Source of the DNA: Ornithinicoccus hortensis
GTDB taxonomy: Bacteria > Actinomycetota > Actinomycetes > Actinomycetales > Dermatophilaceae
Assembly (NCBI RefSeq): GCF_006716185.1
Contig: NZ_VFOP01000001.1
Coordinates: 2,604,001-2,668,000 of the forward strand
DNA length: 64,000 nucleotides
Direction: 5' to 3'
The notes under the pieces were generated by a model. The model searched no databases. It was not told where the DNA came from and worked only from the letters and a program-made list of their open reading frames with translations. This document shows positions 8,625 through 17,116 of this stretch, piece by piece. The stretch's first letter is position 1; each line of letters starts with the position of its first letter. The position numbers and the translations under genes were made by a program.

Positions 8625-8671
8625 GTGGTGCTCCTTGCTGTCGGGTCGGGTGTGCGTCGAAAGCGTACCCG

Positions 8672-9268
8672 TCAGGGCAGGAGTGACCAGCACAGGACGG
8701 CCAGCCAGGCCCAGCCCAGGACGATGAGCACCCGCTGGACCAGTCCCGCCCGGGGACGGTCGCCCTCCCAGGCATACCCGAAGGCCACGAAGAGCGCGAC
8801 GAGCCCCACCGCGACGAGTCCCGAGGCCCAGGCCCAGCGTCCGTCGAGGACGAAGGCCGCCACCGCGGCGGCCGCGGGCAACAGCGAGAAGACGGCGGCG
8901 CCGGCGTGGTCGTGCAGCTCGTGGGCGCGGCTTGTCTCCTCCGGGGTGCCCTCCGGCGTGCCGGGCGGGTAGCCGCGCATCGGGTCCATCGGGAAGACGC
9001 CCGAGGCCACGAGCGCCGCCCCGAAGAGGATGACCAGGGTCCCGAGGAGCAGGCTCCCGGTGGCCATCCCGACGCCGACGCCGGAGGCCCCGATCAGGGC
9101 ACCGGAGCCGATGAAGTTGCCGGCCTGCAGCCAGCCGCGGGGGCCGAGGGCCAGGGCGCTCACCGGGTGGTAGGTCGGCCGGTAGCCCGGACGGGTCGCC
9201 CCGTCGAGGAGGAAGGTCCCCACGAATCCGACGGCACCGACGATGCCGCACACCAGCAGGGCCGTCAT
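8672..9268 (-). CDS. DUF998-family membrane protein
   Basis: The 198-residue integral membrane protein has about six hydrophobic segments and DUF998 landmarks: [33 protein letters not shown] near the N-terminus, [15 protein letters not shown] in the middle, and [16 protein letters not shown]. The family function is unknown. It lies 47 bases upstream of thrS on the same strand and is divergent from the methyltransferase at 9323, so it could be co-transcribed with thrS. The start at 9268 was chosen because hydrophobic coding sequence begins there; the frame remains open upstream across the divergent gene. Confidence 0.75.
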   Translation of the reverse strand: MTALLVCGIVGAVGFVGTFLLDGATRPGYRPTYHPVSALALGPRGWLQAGNFIGSGALIGASGVGVGMATGSLLLGTLVILFGAALVASGVFPMDPMRGYPPGTPEGTPEETSRAHELHDHAGAAVFSLLPAAAAVAAFVLDGRWAWASGLVAVGLVALFVAFGYAWEGDRPRAGLVQRVLIVLGWAWLAVLCWSLLP

Positions 9269-9322
9269 GGAGGTGACCGTAGCAGCGGGTCCCGGCACGG
9301 GTGGCGACCTAGACTCCGGGGC

Positions 9323-10102
9323 ATGACGGACCCGCACCGCGACCGACTCACCCAGGCGTTCACCCAGCAGGCGGTGACCATGGAGGACCCGGCGCTGAAC
9401 ACCGCGTTCACCTCCGGGCTCGGCTGGCTCGTTGAGCTGGCGGGCCCGCGGCCGACGGACCGGTTGCTCGACGTCGCCGGTGGGACCGGGCTGGTCGCCC
9501 GGGCCTTCGCGCCGCACGTGGAGTCGGTGACCGTGGTCGACATCACGGTGCCCATGCTGGAGGCGGGCCGTGCCGCGGCCGCAGCCGAGGGGCTGGACAA
9601 CGTCAGCTACCTGGAGGGCGATGCCACGGACCTCCCGTTCGGCGACGGGAGCTTCGGCGCCGTGGTGACCCGCTTCTCGCTGCACCACGTGCCCGAACCC
9701 GAGCGGGTGCTGGACGAGATCGTGCGGGTCACCGCCGCCGGCGGGTGGATCCTGGTCAAGGACCTCACCGCGGACGCCGACGAGCGGCTCGCGGCCCGGC
9801 AGGACGAGATCGAGATCCTGCGGGACGACTCCCACCTGCGGATGCCCCGGCCGGTTCAGGTGGGCCGGTGGTTGCAGTGCCGCGGGTGCACGGTCACCCG
9901 CACCGAGCAGCGCCAGCTGGTCCGGCCGCTGGAGCCGTGGCTCGAGCAGTCGGTGACCCCGCCGGCGCGTGCCCAGCAGGTCCGGGACCGGCTCGCCGCC
10001 GAGATCGACGGCGGCGAACCGACCGGCACGCAGCCGGAGCGGCGCGAGGACGGCCTGTGGTTCCGGCAGACCTGGGAGGCGACCCTGGCCGTGCGGCCGT
10101 AG
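9323..10102 (+). CDS. Class I SAM-dependent methyltransferase (UbiE-like)
   Basis: The 259-residue protein has a Rossmann-type methyltransferase fold with motif I LLDVAGGTGLVARAF (about 48-62), an acidic residue after strand 2 (VVDITVPM), the GDATDLPFGDGSF stretch, and FSLHHVPEPERVLDEIVRV, all typical of the UbiE/Methyltransf_11 group. It would transfer a methyl group from S-adenosylmethionine to a small molecule, and the acceptor cannot be read from context. It is a single gene between the divergent DUF998 gene and the convergent dehydrogenase at 10130. Confidence 0.82.
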   Translation: MTDPHRDRLTQAFTQQAVTMEDPALNTAFTSGLGWLVELAGPRPTDRLLDVAGGTGLVARAFAPHVESVTVVDITVPMLEAGRAAAAAEGLDNVSYLEGDATDLPFGDGSFGAVVTRFSLHHVPEPERVLDEIVRVTAAGGWILVKDLTADADERLAARQDEIEILRDDSHLRMPRPVQVGRWLQCRGCTVTRTEQRQLVRPLEPWLEQSVTPPARAQQVRDRLAAEIDGGEPTGTQPERREDGLWFRQTWEATLAVRP

Positions 10103-10129
10103 CCTCCCGCCTGCGGTTCCGGCGAGGGG

Positions 10130-13096
10130 TCAGGCGTGGCCGTGGTCGGCGTCGCTGCGGCTGCCGGCCACCAGCGCCTCCTGCAGCAGCTCCACCGGGT
10201 GCCAGGCGGAACGCTCGGTCCCGTGGAAGATCTGCTCCCGGCAGGAGGTGCCCGAGGCACAGATGACGGTCTGTCCGTCCTCGGCCTCGATGGCCGGGAA
10301 CAGCCGGTCCCGACCCACCTGCATGGACAGCGCGTAGTGCTCCTTCTCATAGCCGAAGGAGCCGGCCATGCCGCAGCAGCCGGCATCCACCTCGACCACC
10401 TCGACCCCGGGGATCCGGCGCAGCATCGCGACGGTGGCGGCCGTCCCGACCTCGGCCTTCTGGTGGCAGTGGCCGTGGTAGAGGATCCGGCGCCCGGCCA
10501 GCCAGGAGTCCTCGGACAGCTGCAGCCGTCCCTCGTCGACCGCCTCGGTGAGCAGCTCCTCGACCTGCCGGACCCGCCCGGAGACGTCGGCGACGTGGGG
10601 GTTGCCCGGCAACATCGAGGCGTGCTCGTCCCGCAGCGTGAACAGGCAGGACGGCTCGCACCCGACGATCGGTGACCCGGCCGGGGTGTCCTCCGCCAGG
10701 CCCCTGGCCAGCTGTGCGGCCGACGCTGCGGCCTGGTCGATCAGGCCCTTGGACAGCGCCGACCGGCCGCAGCACCCGGCGCTGGTGAGGCTCACCTCCC
10801 AGCCCGAGCGTTGCAGCAGGCCGATGGCGGCCTGCCCGATGTGCGGCTCGGTGTAGGTGGTGAAGGAGTCGGCCAGGAAGTTCACCGTGCCCATCGGCGC
10901 CGGGGCGCCGGCCCCGACGGCCCGCTGCTGCGCGGCATACCAGCGGCGTAGGTTGCGGAACTCGAAGTGCGGCAGCTTGCGCTGCGCGGTGATCCCGAGG
11001 AAACGTTCCATCCCGGTCCGGACCAGCGGGATGCGCACGGAGGCGTTGGCGACGGGGGCGAAGAGCGAACCCAGCCGGTTCAGGCTGCGGATGCTGCCGA
11101 AGACCCGCGACCGCACCGGCACACCGTGCTCGTCGTGGTAGTGCGACAGGGACTCGCTCTTGAGCTTGGCCATGTCGACGCCGAGGGGGCACTCGGACTT
11201 GCACGCCTTGCACATCAGGCACAGGTCGAGGATCTCGTGCAGCCGCTCGTCACCCAGCGCCTTCTTGGGGTCGGGGTCGGACAGCGCCTTGACCAGGGCG
11301 TTGGCCCGGCCACGGGTGGCGTGCTCCTCCTGCCGGGTGGCGATGTAGGACGGGCACATCACCCCGGAAGTGCTCTTGCGGCACTGGCCGATGTTCATAC
11401 ACCTGTCGGCCGCGCCGCGCATCCCGCCGACGACGTCGAACTGGAGCCGGGTCTGCAGCGGACCGGCGGGCGGCAGGGCCGCGTCACGCAGGTTCTCGGT
11501 CATGCTGGGGGCGTCGACGATCTTGCCCGGGTTCATCCGGTTGTCCGGGTCGAACAGCGCCTTGACCTCGCGCATCGCCTCGTAGAGGTCGTCGCCGAAG
11601 AGCTCCCGGTTGAACTCGCTGCGGGCCAGCCCGTCGCCGTGCTCGCTGGAGTTGACGCCGCCGTACTCCCGCACCAGGTCCTTGATCTGCTCGGCGACGG
11701 CGCGCATCCGCTCGATCTCGTCGGGACGGCTGAGGTCCACGAACGGGCGGATGTGCAGGCACCCCACCGACGCGTGGCCGTAGAAGCCCGCCTTCATCTC
11801 GTAGCGGTCCAGGATCTCGGCGAACCGCGCGGTGTAGGCGGCGAGGTGCTCGGGGTCCACCGCGGTGTCCTCGACGAACGCCAACGGCCGGTTCGTCCCC
11901 TCGCTCGCGGCCATCAGCAGGCCCAGACTCGACTTGCGGACCTTTAACAGCGCCGCCTGCTGCTCCTTGGTGACCAGCTGCAGCGTGTGGTAGCCGTGCC
12001 CGTGCTCCTGCCAGAGCCGGGTCACCTCCTCGAGCTTGGGCTGCAGCGCCCCGAGGTCATCGCCCATGAAGGAGACGAACAACAGTGCCCCGGGGTCGCC
12101 CACCAGGCTGGCCCCCAGGTCGGCGAACTCGATCTTGCGGCGGGACAGGTCCAGGATCGTCTTGTCCATCATCTCGACCTGGTCGGGGCCGCACGACAGG
12201 GCGTCCCGGGTCGCCTCGATGGCGTGCTGCGGGGTCTCGAAGTGCCCCACGGCATACACCGTATGCCGTGCCGTCGGCACCAGCCGCACGGTCGCCTCCG
12301 TGGTGATCACCAGGGTGCCCTCGGACCCGACCACAAACTTGGCCAGGTCGAAGTCGGACCCGTCGGTCATCCGGTCCAGCCGGTAGCCACCGGCCCGGCG
12401 CCAGAACGGCGGGAAGCCGCCGGCGATGCCCTCGGCGTGCCCGGCCACGATCCGCGGCAGGCCCTGGTAGATGCGACCCTCCAGAGTGTCGGCGCCCGCC
12501 CGGCGCTCCCGCTCGGCCTCGTCGACCGGGGCAAAGGATGCCCGGGACCCGTCGGAGAGCACGACGTCCATCGCCTCGACGTGGTCGATGGTCATCCCGA
12601 GCCGCAACGACCCGCTGCCCGCGGAGTTGTTGCCCATCATCCCGCCGATGGTGGCGCGGTTGCTGGTCGAGGTGTCCGGGCCGAACTTCAGGCCGAACGG
12701 CGCGGCCGCCTGGTTCAGGTCGTCCTGCACCACGCCGGGCTGGACCCGGGCGGTGCGCGCCTCGGGGTCCAGGGCCAGGATCTGGGACATGTGCCGCGAG
12801 AAGTCCAGGACGATGCCGGTGTTGATCGTCTGACCGGCCAGGCTGGTGCCCGCACCGCGCGGGGTGACCACCACCCCGAACTCGGCGGCGATCCGGACCG
12901 TGGCGGCGACGTCGTCGGCGTCCATGGGGAACACCACACCCACCGGCATGATCGCGTACATGCTCGCGTCGCGGGAGAACAGGTGGCGCGAGTAGTCGTC
13001 GAACTGCACCTCACCGCGCAGCTCGGCCTCCAGCCGGGATGCGAGCGCGGCGTGGTCTCCTGCGGTCGTGGGCCTGGGGGTTGTCGTGGCGGTCAC
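10130..13096 (-). CDS. FAD and Fe-S D-2-hydroxyacid dehydrogenase (YdiJ/GlcD-GlpC fusion type)
   Basis: The 988-residue protein joins an FAD_binding_4 oxidase (residues about 40-520, with PRGAGTSLAGQT and GPDTSTSNRATIGGMMGNNSAGSGS) to an iron-sulfur half: a first cysteine group around CRKSTSGVMCPSY, a [4Fe-4S] motif CLMCKACKSECP, and two CCG domains (SAGCCGRSALSKG and VDAGCCGMAGSFG). This is the architecture of YdiJ-type enzymes, which oxidise D-2-hydroxyacids such as D-lactate or D-2-hydroxyglutarate and pass electrons onward at the membrane. It is followed on the other side of its promoter by a class V aminotransferase gene on the same strand, so the two (start 14297, then 13096) probably form an operon for hydroxyacid, glyoxylate or serine metabolism. 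Confidence 0.88.
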   Translation of the reverse strand: MTATTTPRPTTAGDHAALASRLEAELRGEVQFDDYSRHLFSRDASMYAIMPVGVVFPMDADDVAATVRIAAEFGVVVTPRGAGTSLAGQTINTGIVLDFSRHMSQILALDPEARTARVQPGVVQDDLNQAAAPFGLKFGPDTSTSNRATIGGMMGNNSAGSGSLRLGMTIDHVEAMDVVLSDGSRASFAPVDEAERERRAGADTLEGRIYQGLPRIVAGHAEGIAGGFPPFWRRAGGYRLDRMTDGSDFDLAKFVVGSEGTLVITTEATVRLVPTARHTVYAVGHFETPQHAIEATRDALSCGPDQVEMMDKTILDLSRRKIEFADLGASLVGDPGALLFVSFMGDDLGALQPKLEEVTRLWQEHGHGYHTLQLVTKEQQAALLKVRKSSLGLLMAASEGTNRPLAFVEDTAVDPEHLAAYTARFAEILDRYEMKAGFYGHASVGCLHIRPFVDLSRPDEIERMRAVAEQIKDLVREYGGVNSSEHGDGLARSEFNRELFGDDLYEAMREVKALFDPDNRMNPGKIVDAPSMTENLRDAALPPAGPLQTRLQFDVVGGMRGAADRCMNIGQCRKSTSGVMCPSYIATRQEEHATRGRANALVKALSDPDPKKALGDERLHEILDLCLMCKACKSECPLGVDMAKLKSESLSHYHDEHGVPVRSRVFGSIRSLNRLGSLFAPVANASVRIPLVRTGMERFLGITAQRKLPHFEFRNLRRWYAAQQRAVGAGAPAPMGTVNFLADSFTTYTEPHIGQAAIGLLQRSGWEVSLTSAGCCGRSALSKGLIDQAAASAAQLARGLAEDTPAGSPIVGCEPSCLFTLRDEHASMLPGNPHVADVSGRVRQVEELLTEAVDEGRLQLSEDSWLAGRRILYHGHCHQKAEVGTAATVAMLRRIPGVEVVEVDAGCCGMAGSFGYEKEHYALSMQVGRDRLFPAIEAEDGQTVICASGTSCREQIFHGTERSAWHPVELLQEALVAGSRSDADHGHA

Positions 13097-13133
13097 CGGA
13101 CCGGCCTCCTCGGGGTTGGCTGCGGGCGGGTTC

Positions 13134-14297
13134 TCAGGGCTGTTCGAGGACGTCGAGCGCCTGCTGCAGGCCCGACTCGTCGATCGGGACCCCGGCGAGC
13201 TTGAGCCCGAGCTGGACCCCGCTCAGGGTCCCGGCGAGGGTCAGGTCGTTGAAGTGTCCCAGGTGCCCGATCCGGAAGACCTTGCCGGCCACCTTGCCCA
13301 GCCCGGCACCGAGCGACATGTCGAAGCGCTCCAGGATGATCCGGCGCACCGTGTCGGCGTCGTGCCCGTCGGGCAGCAGGATCGCGGTCAGTGCCCCGGA
13401 GTACTCCCGCTCGTCGAGGGCCAGCACCTCCAGTCCCCACCCCCGCACCGCCGCGCGGGTCGCGGCCGCGTGCCGCTGGTGCCGGGCGAAGACCTGCGGC
13501 AGCCCCTCGTCGTCCAGCATCCGCAGGGCGACCTTCAGCCCGTAGAGCAGGTTGGTGGCCGGGGTGTAGGGCCAGAAGCCGCGGGAGTTGGACTCCAGGA
13601 TGGGGCCCCAGTCCCAGAACGAGCGGGGCAGCGTGGCGCTCTCCCGGGCCCGGAGCGCCTTGTCGCTGACCGCGTTGAAGCTTAGCCCCGGCGGCAGCAT
13701 GAGTCCCTTCTGCGACCCGGAGACGGTGACGTCCACGCCCCACTCGTCGTGCCGGTAGTCGATCGAGCCCAGGGAGGAGATGGTGTCGACCAGGAGCAGC
13801 GCGGGGTGGCCGGCGGCGTCGATCGCCTGCCGCACCTCACCGATCCGGCTGGTGACGCCCGTGGAGGTCTCGTTGTGCACGCAGCACACCGCCTTGACCG
13901 CGTGCCCGGTGTCGGCCGCGAGCTTCTCCCGCACGACCTCCGGGTCGACCCCGTGGCGCCAGTCCCCGGGGACGAAGTCGACCTCCAGCCCGAGCCGGGT
14001 GGCCATGTCCTGCCAGAGGGTGGCGAAGTGGCCGGTCTCGAAGCAGAGCACCCGGTCCCCCGGGCTCAGCGTGTTGACCAGCGCGGCCTCCCAGGCCCCG
14101 GTGCCGGAGGCCGGGTAGATGACGACCGGGTTGGTCGTGCCGAAGACCGGCTTGATGGCCTCGACCAGGTGGCTCCCGAGCTCCTGGAACTCGGGGCCCC
14201 GGTGGTCGATCGTGGGCTGGGAGATGGCACGCAGCACCTCGTCGGGACAGTTCGTGGGTCCCGGAATCTGCAGGAAGTGCCGTCCAGTGTGCGTCAT
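13134..14297 (-). CDS. Class V aminotransferase (serine/alanine-glyoxylate aminotransferase-like)
   Basis: The 387-residue PLP enzyme has the N-terminal IPGPTNCPDEVL motif, a central LLVDTISSLGSIDYRHDEW segment with the PLP-ring-contacting aspartate region, and SGSQKGLMLPPGL with the lysine that would form the Schiff base. These are hallmarks of the serine-glyoxylate/alanine-glyoxylate aminotransferase group. It would move an amino group to glyoxylate, giving glycine and hydroxypyruvate or pyruvate. Next to the D-2-hydroxyacid dehydrogenase 37 bases downstream, this suggests metabolism of glyoxylate- or hydroxypyruvate-related acids. It is divergent from a LysR gene, which is its likely regulator. 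Confidence 0.88.
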   Translation of the reverse strand: MTHTGRHFLQIPGPTNCPDEVLRAISQPTIDHRGPEFQELGSHLVEAIKPVFGTTNPVVIYPASGTGAWEAALVNTLSPGDRVLCFETGHFATLWQDMATRLGLEVDFVPGDWRHGVDPEVVREKLAADTGHAVKAVCCVHNETSTGVTSRIGEVRQAIDAAGHPALLLVDTISSLGSIDYRHDEWGVDVTVSGSQKGLMLPPGLSFNAVSDKALRARESATLPRSFWDWGPILESNSRGFWPYTPATNLLYGLKVALRMLDDEGLPQVFARHQRHAAATRAAVRGWGLEVLALDEREYSGALTAILLPDGHDADTVRRIILERFDMSLGAGLGKVAGKVFRIGHLGHFNDLTLAGTLSGVQLGLKLAGVPIDESGLQQALDVLEQP

Positions 14298-14406
14298 GAG
14301 ATGTCACCTTCACTCGGCCGCCACGGTCGCCGGCGGTCGGCGCTGAGGCGGTGCTGACTTGTCCGCCCAGTCTCACACCGACTCGGGACGCGTGGGGCCC
14401 CTTCGT

Positions 14407-14485
14407 TATGCCTGTCAGTGCTGCGGGCCAGCACCACCTGCCCCGGCGTGTCGTCCCTATGCCTGTCAGTGCTGGCCGGCAGCAC
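14407..14485. repeat. Pair of 17-base direct repeats, each entering a GTGCTG/CAGCAC hairpin
   Basis: Two identical 17-base copies beginning TATGCCTGTCAG (14407-14423 and 14458-14474) lie 51 bases apart in the intergenic region between the aminotransferase and lysR. Each runs into a six-base-pair hairpin of GTGCTG with CAGCAC (14418-14434 and 14469-14485). They may be regulatory sites for the divergent pair or copies of a dispersed intergenic repeat. Confidence 0.75.
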
Positions 14486-14537
14486 CCACAGCCACGGGTG
14501 AAGACCTCGTCGCGGGCCCTTCGGATAGCCTCCCGGG

Positions 14538-15515
14538 GTGGAATTGCACCAATTGCGCTATGTCCTGGCGGTCGCCGAGACCGGCAGCTTCTCCCGCGCT
14601 GCCGAGCGGTTGTACGTCGTGCAGTCCAACGTCAGCGCCCAGGTCCGCAAGCTGGAGCGAGAGCTGGGGGTGGAGCTGTTCGAGCGCCGGCCGCACGAGG
14701 TCGTCCCGACTGCTTTCGGCGAGGCCTTCCTGCCCGGGATCCGCGCCTCTCTGGAGACCCTCGAGGACGCCCGCTCTTCCCTGGACGCGCTCCGGGGGCT
14801 CACCGCGGGAAACGCCCAACTTGGCGTCCTGGGGACGGTCGGGAACTGGCTGATGCCGGCTGTGACCAGTGCGTTTCTGGACACCTACCCGGGGGTCGAG
14901 CTGTGGATCACGGAGGAGCCCAGCTCGATCCTGGGCGGGATGGTGCTCTCCGGGGACATCCCGCAGGCCCTCATGATCCTGCCGCAGACATTGCCCCAGC
15001 AATTGGTCGCCGAGCCCCTCTTCGAGGAGGAGCTCGTGGCACTAGTGCCAGCCGGTCATCCCTTGTGCGGCAGCGGTTCTGCACCCCTCACCGCGTTCGC
15101 GGAGGAGGACGTCCTGCTGCCGGAGGCCGGGAACCAGCTGCGGGACATGCTGAACGACGCCTGCGCTGAGGCGGGGTTCCACCCGAGGAACCGGGTCGAG
15201 GTCGGGAAGAAGCAACTGGCCCGCGAGCTGGCGGTCGCCGGCGTGGCCGCGGCGTTCATGCCCGCGCTCACGGCACTGCATGACGCGGCCCGGGAACCGG
15301 AGCGGGTCGTCCGCCTCACCGGGCCGTCCGTCGTGCGCTCGGTGGGCCTCGTGCGGCACCAGCGCACTACCCTGTCGCCCGCAGATGCCGCCCTCGCGGA
15401 GACCATGCGGGCGACCCTGCCCGAGCACCTCCGGAACGCACTGGCGGCCGCTATACACCCAGCGGACGGAACGCGTCAACCCCTCGCCCGGGCTCACATC
15501 AGCGCGGACTGCTAG
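14538..15515 (+). CDS. LysR-family transcriptional regulator
   Basis: The 325-residue protein has a canonical N-terminal LysR helix-turn-helix (about 2-62: LRYVLAVAETGSFSRAAERL, SNVSAQVRKLERELGVELFER) and a LysR substrate-binding domain (about 90-290). Its divergent position from the class V aminotransferase/hydroxyacid dehydrogenase operon, with 240 bases between them, suggests that it controls that operon in response to a small acid. The start is GTG 14538. The two direct repeats in the shared intergenic region could be its targets, though they lack an obvious T-N11-A core. Confidence 0.88.
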   Translation: MELHQLRYVLAVAETGSFSRAAERLYVVQSNVSAQVRKLERELGVELFERRPHEVVPTAFGEAFLPGIRASLETLEDARSSLDALRGLTAGNAQLGVLGTVGNWLMPAVTSAFLDTYPGVELWITEEPSSILGGMVLSGDIPQALMILPQTLPQQLVAEPLFEEELVALVPAGHPLCGSGSAPLTAFAEEDVLLPEAGNQLRDMLNDACAEAGFHPRNRVEVGKKQLARELAVAGVAAAFMPALTALHDAAREPERVVRLTGPSVVRSVGLVRHQRTTLSPADAALAETMRATLPEHLRNALAAAIHPADGTRQPLARAHISADC

Positions 15516-15601
15516 CTCGGCGCCCGAGGTCGCAACGGCCCGGTTTGGCCACTTGACGGGACCTACGGCCCGAAGCAGTATCGCTGGCCAAGCGAGTTTC
15601 G

Positions 15602-15620
15602 GATTCCATTGAGTGGAATC
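15602..15620. promoter_or_regulatory. Palindrome GATTCCA-N5-TGGAATC, putative IclR-type operator
   Basis: A perfect seven-base inverted repeat with a five-base spacer lies about 106 bases upstream of the GntP permease start. IclR-family proteins often bind palindromes of the TGGAAT type, and an IclR gene lies immediately beyond the permease. Assignment to that regulator is inference. Confidence 0.55.
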
Positions 15621-15725
15621 TGCATACTCGGTGGCAACGTCGCCACCCGAGGGCTCGCGCCGGCAGTCCAGCACGGGGTGGTGGAGTCGTCTGCTCGGCT
15701 GGAAGTCCTATTCAAAGGAGAAGTC

Positions 15726-17087
15726 GTGGACACAGTGGTCACCGAGAGCGTGCCCCTCACATTGATCGGATTTGCCGCGGTCATCGTGGTGCTGTTCTTC
15801 CTGATTGCCAAGTACCGATGGCACGTCTTCATCGCCCTGTTGCTACCCATCGTCCTCTTCGCCTTCCTTCCCGGGGTGGATCGGGGCGCGTTCGTCGAAG
15901 CCTTCACCACCGGATTCGGCGGGACGATTGAGGAGATCGCCGTCGTCATCGTGCTGGGCTCGCTGATCGCCGAGCTGTTGAAGCGGTCGGGTGGCGTGGA
16001 ACGAATCACAGACTCGATGATCAGGTTTGTGGGTCGACGCCGGATGCCGCTCGCCCTGACCTTGGCGGGGTTCGTCATCGGGATTGCCATCTTCTCCGAC
16101 GTCGGCTATGTCATCCTCAACCCACTCGTCCACGGGGCTGCCATCGCCAGCGGTAGCACCATGGGCACCATGGCCACCGGACTGGTTGGCGCCATGCAGA
16201 CAACCCATGCGATGGTGCCTCCCACGCCGGGGCCCTTGGCAGCAGCCGCTCTGGTCGACGCCGACCTGGGCACGGTGATCGTTCTTGGCTCGGCTGTCAC
16301 GCTGGTGGCCTCGCTTGCCGGTTGGGGTTACGCGATGCTCATCGGTAGCCGGGTGACCTCCCCCCCGTCGAAAGAGTTTCTTGGGGAGTCCTTCGTCGAG
16401 AAGGGCCAGCAGCTCCCGCCGCTGGGGATGTCGTATGCCCCCATCGTGGTGCCGCTCATCCTGATCGCCGGCGGCAGCATCGCAAACCTGACCATGGAGG
16501 AGGGCACCACGGCTCACCAGCTCCTGACATTCATCAGTTGGCCGGTGTTTGCCCTCGGCGTGGGCGTCGTCATCGCCTACATCCTGTCCATCAGGATGAC
16601 AGGCAAGAAGGACTCGGCCGACCGACGGGACGCCTGGGTCGAAGAGGCCCTACGCGGCTCCGCCATGATCATCATGGTGACCGGGCTGGGTGGCTCCCTG
16701 AGCGAAATCCTGAAGGGCACCCCGGCCGTTGACGTCATCGCCGATGGAGTGGCGAGCACCGGTCTACCCATCATTTTCCTGCCCTTTGTCCTGGGGATCG
16801 TCGGCAACATCATCACCGGCTCCACCACTGTTGGCGTCATCACAGCGGCGTCCATCACGGCGCCGCTGCTGGGACAGGTCGACCTCTCCCCCGAGGCAGC
16901 GATGCTCGCAGCGGCCGCGGGTTCGATCATCATCAAGTATGTGAACTCCAGCTACTTCTGGGTCTGCACCTCACTGTCCCGGATGCCCCTGCGATCGGCA
17001 ATGATCTGCTATGGCGGGGTGACCCTCGTCAACGGGGTTGTTGCGATGCTGGGGGTGCTCGCCCTGTGGGGCACCGGCGTCATTTGA
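15726..17087 (+). CDS. GntP-family permease (gluconate/hydroxyacid:H+ symporter)
   Basis: The protein (453 residues from the GTG at 15726) is a polytopic transporter with about 12 hydrophobic segments. The GntP landmark is HAMVPPTPGPLAAAALV (usually HGLVPPHPGP), and later segments include NIITGSTTVGVITAASITAPLL and a C-terminal NSSYFWVCTSLS stretch. GntP proteins import gluconate or related hydroxyacids, glycerate or D-serine with protons. An AAAGGAG ribosome site at 15714-15720 supports the GTG start over upstream codons. By eye the base composition is clearly lower in G+C than its neighbours, with many T/A third positions, which hints at acquisition. It is convergent with the IclR gene. Confidence 0.85.
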   Translation: MDTVVTESVPLTLIGFAAVIVVLFFLIAKYRWHVFIALLLPIVLFAFLPGVDRGAFVEAFTTGFGGTIEEIAVVIVLGSLIAELLKRSGGVERITDSMIRFVGRRRMPLALTLAGFVIGIAIFSDVGYVILNPLVHGAAIASGSTMGTMATGLVGAMQTTHAMVPPTPGPLAAAALVDADLGTVIVLGSAVTLVASLAGWGYAMLIGSRVTSPPSKEFLGESFVEKGQQLPPLGMSYAPIVVPLILIAGGSIANLTMEEGTTAHQLLTFISWPVFALGVGVVIAYILSIRMTGKKDSADRRDAWVEEALRGSAMIIMVTGLGGSLSEILKGTPAVDVIADGVASTGLPIIFLPFVLGIVGNIITGSTTVGVITAASITAPLLGQVDLSPEAAMLAAAAGSIIIKYVNSSYFWVCTSLSRMPLRSAMICYGGVTLVNGVVAMLGVLALWGTGVI

Positions 17088-17090
17088 CCC

Positions 17091-17116
17091 GCTGAGCCAC
17101 TCCTCCGGGGCTCAGC
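17091..17116. terminator. Bidirectional hairpin between gntP-like and iclR-like genes
   Basis: An eight-base-pair stem GCTGAGCC/GGCTCAGC (17091-17098 with 17109-17116, ten-base loop) covers the short gap between two convergent genes and includes the stop codon of the IclR gene. There is no U-run, so it may act with Rho or only as a block. Confidence 0.5.

Noticed and set aside
8625-8671. T-box riboswitch before thrS
   Set aside because: The gap to the next gene is only 47 bases and contains no T-box sequence or specifier structure.
8625-9251. N-terminal extension of thrS to 870 residues
   Set aside because: The added sequence is arginine/glycine-rich read-through of the DUF998 gene in another frame. 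The GTG at 8624 has a proper ribosome site and gives the normal length.
12244-12275. Palindrome GGCATACACCGTATGCC in the dehydrogenase gene as an operator
   Set aside because: It lies deep within coding sequence and is made of two copies of the window-wide GGCATAC word.
14294-14485. 63-codon minus-strand frame containing STDRH twice
   Set aside because: It is only the 17-base repeat pair read in reverse; no coding evidence.
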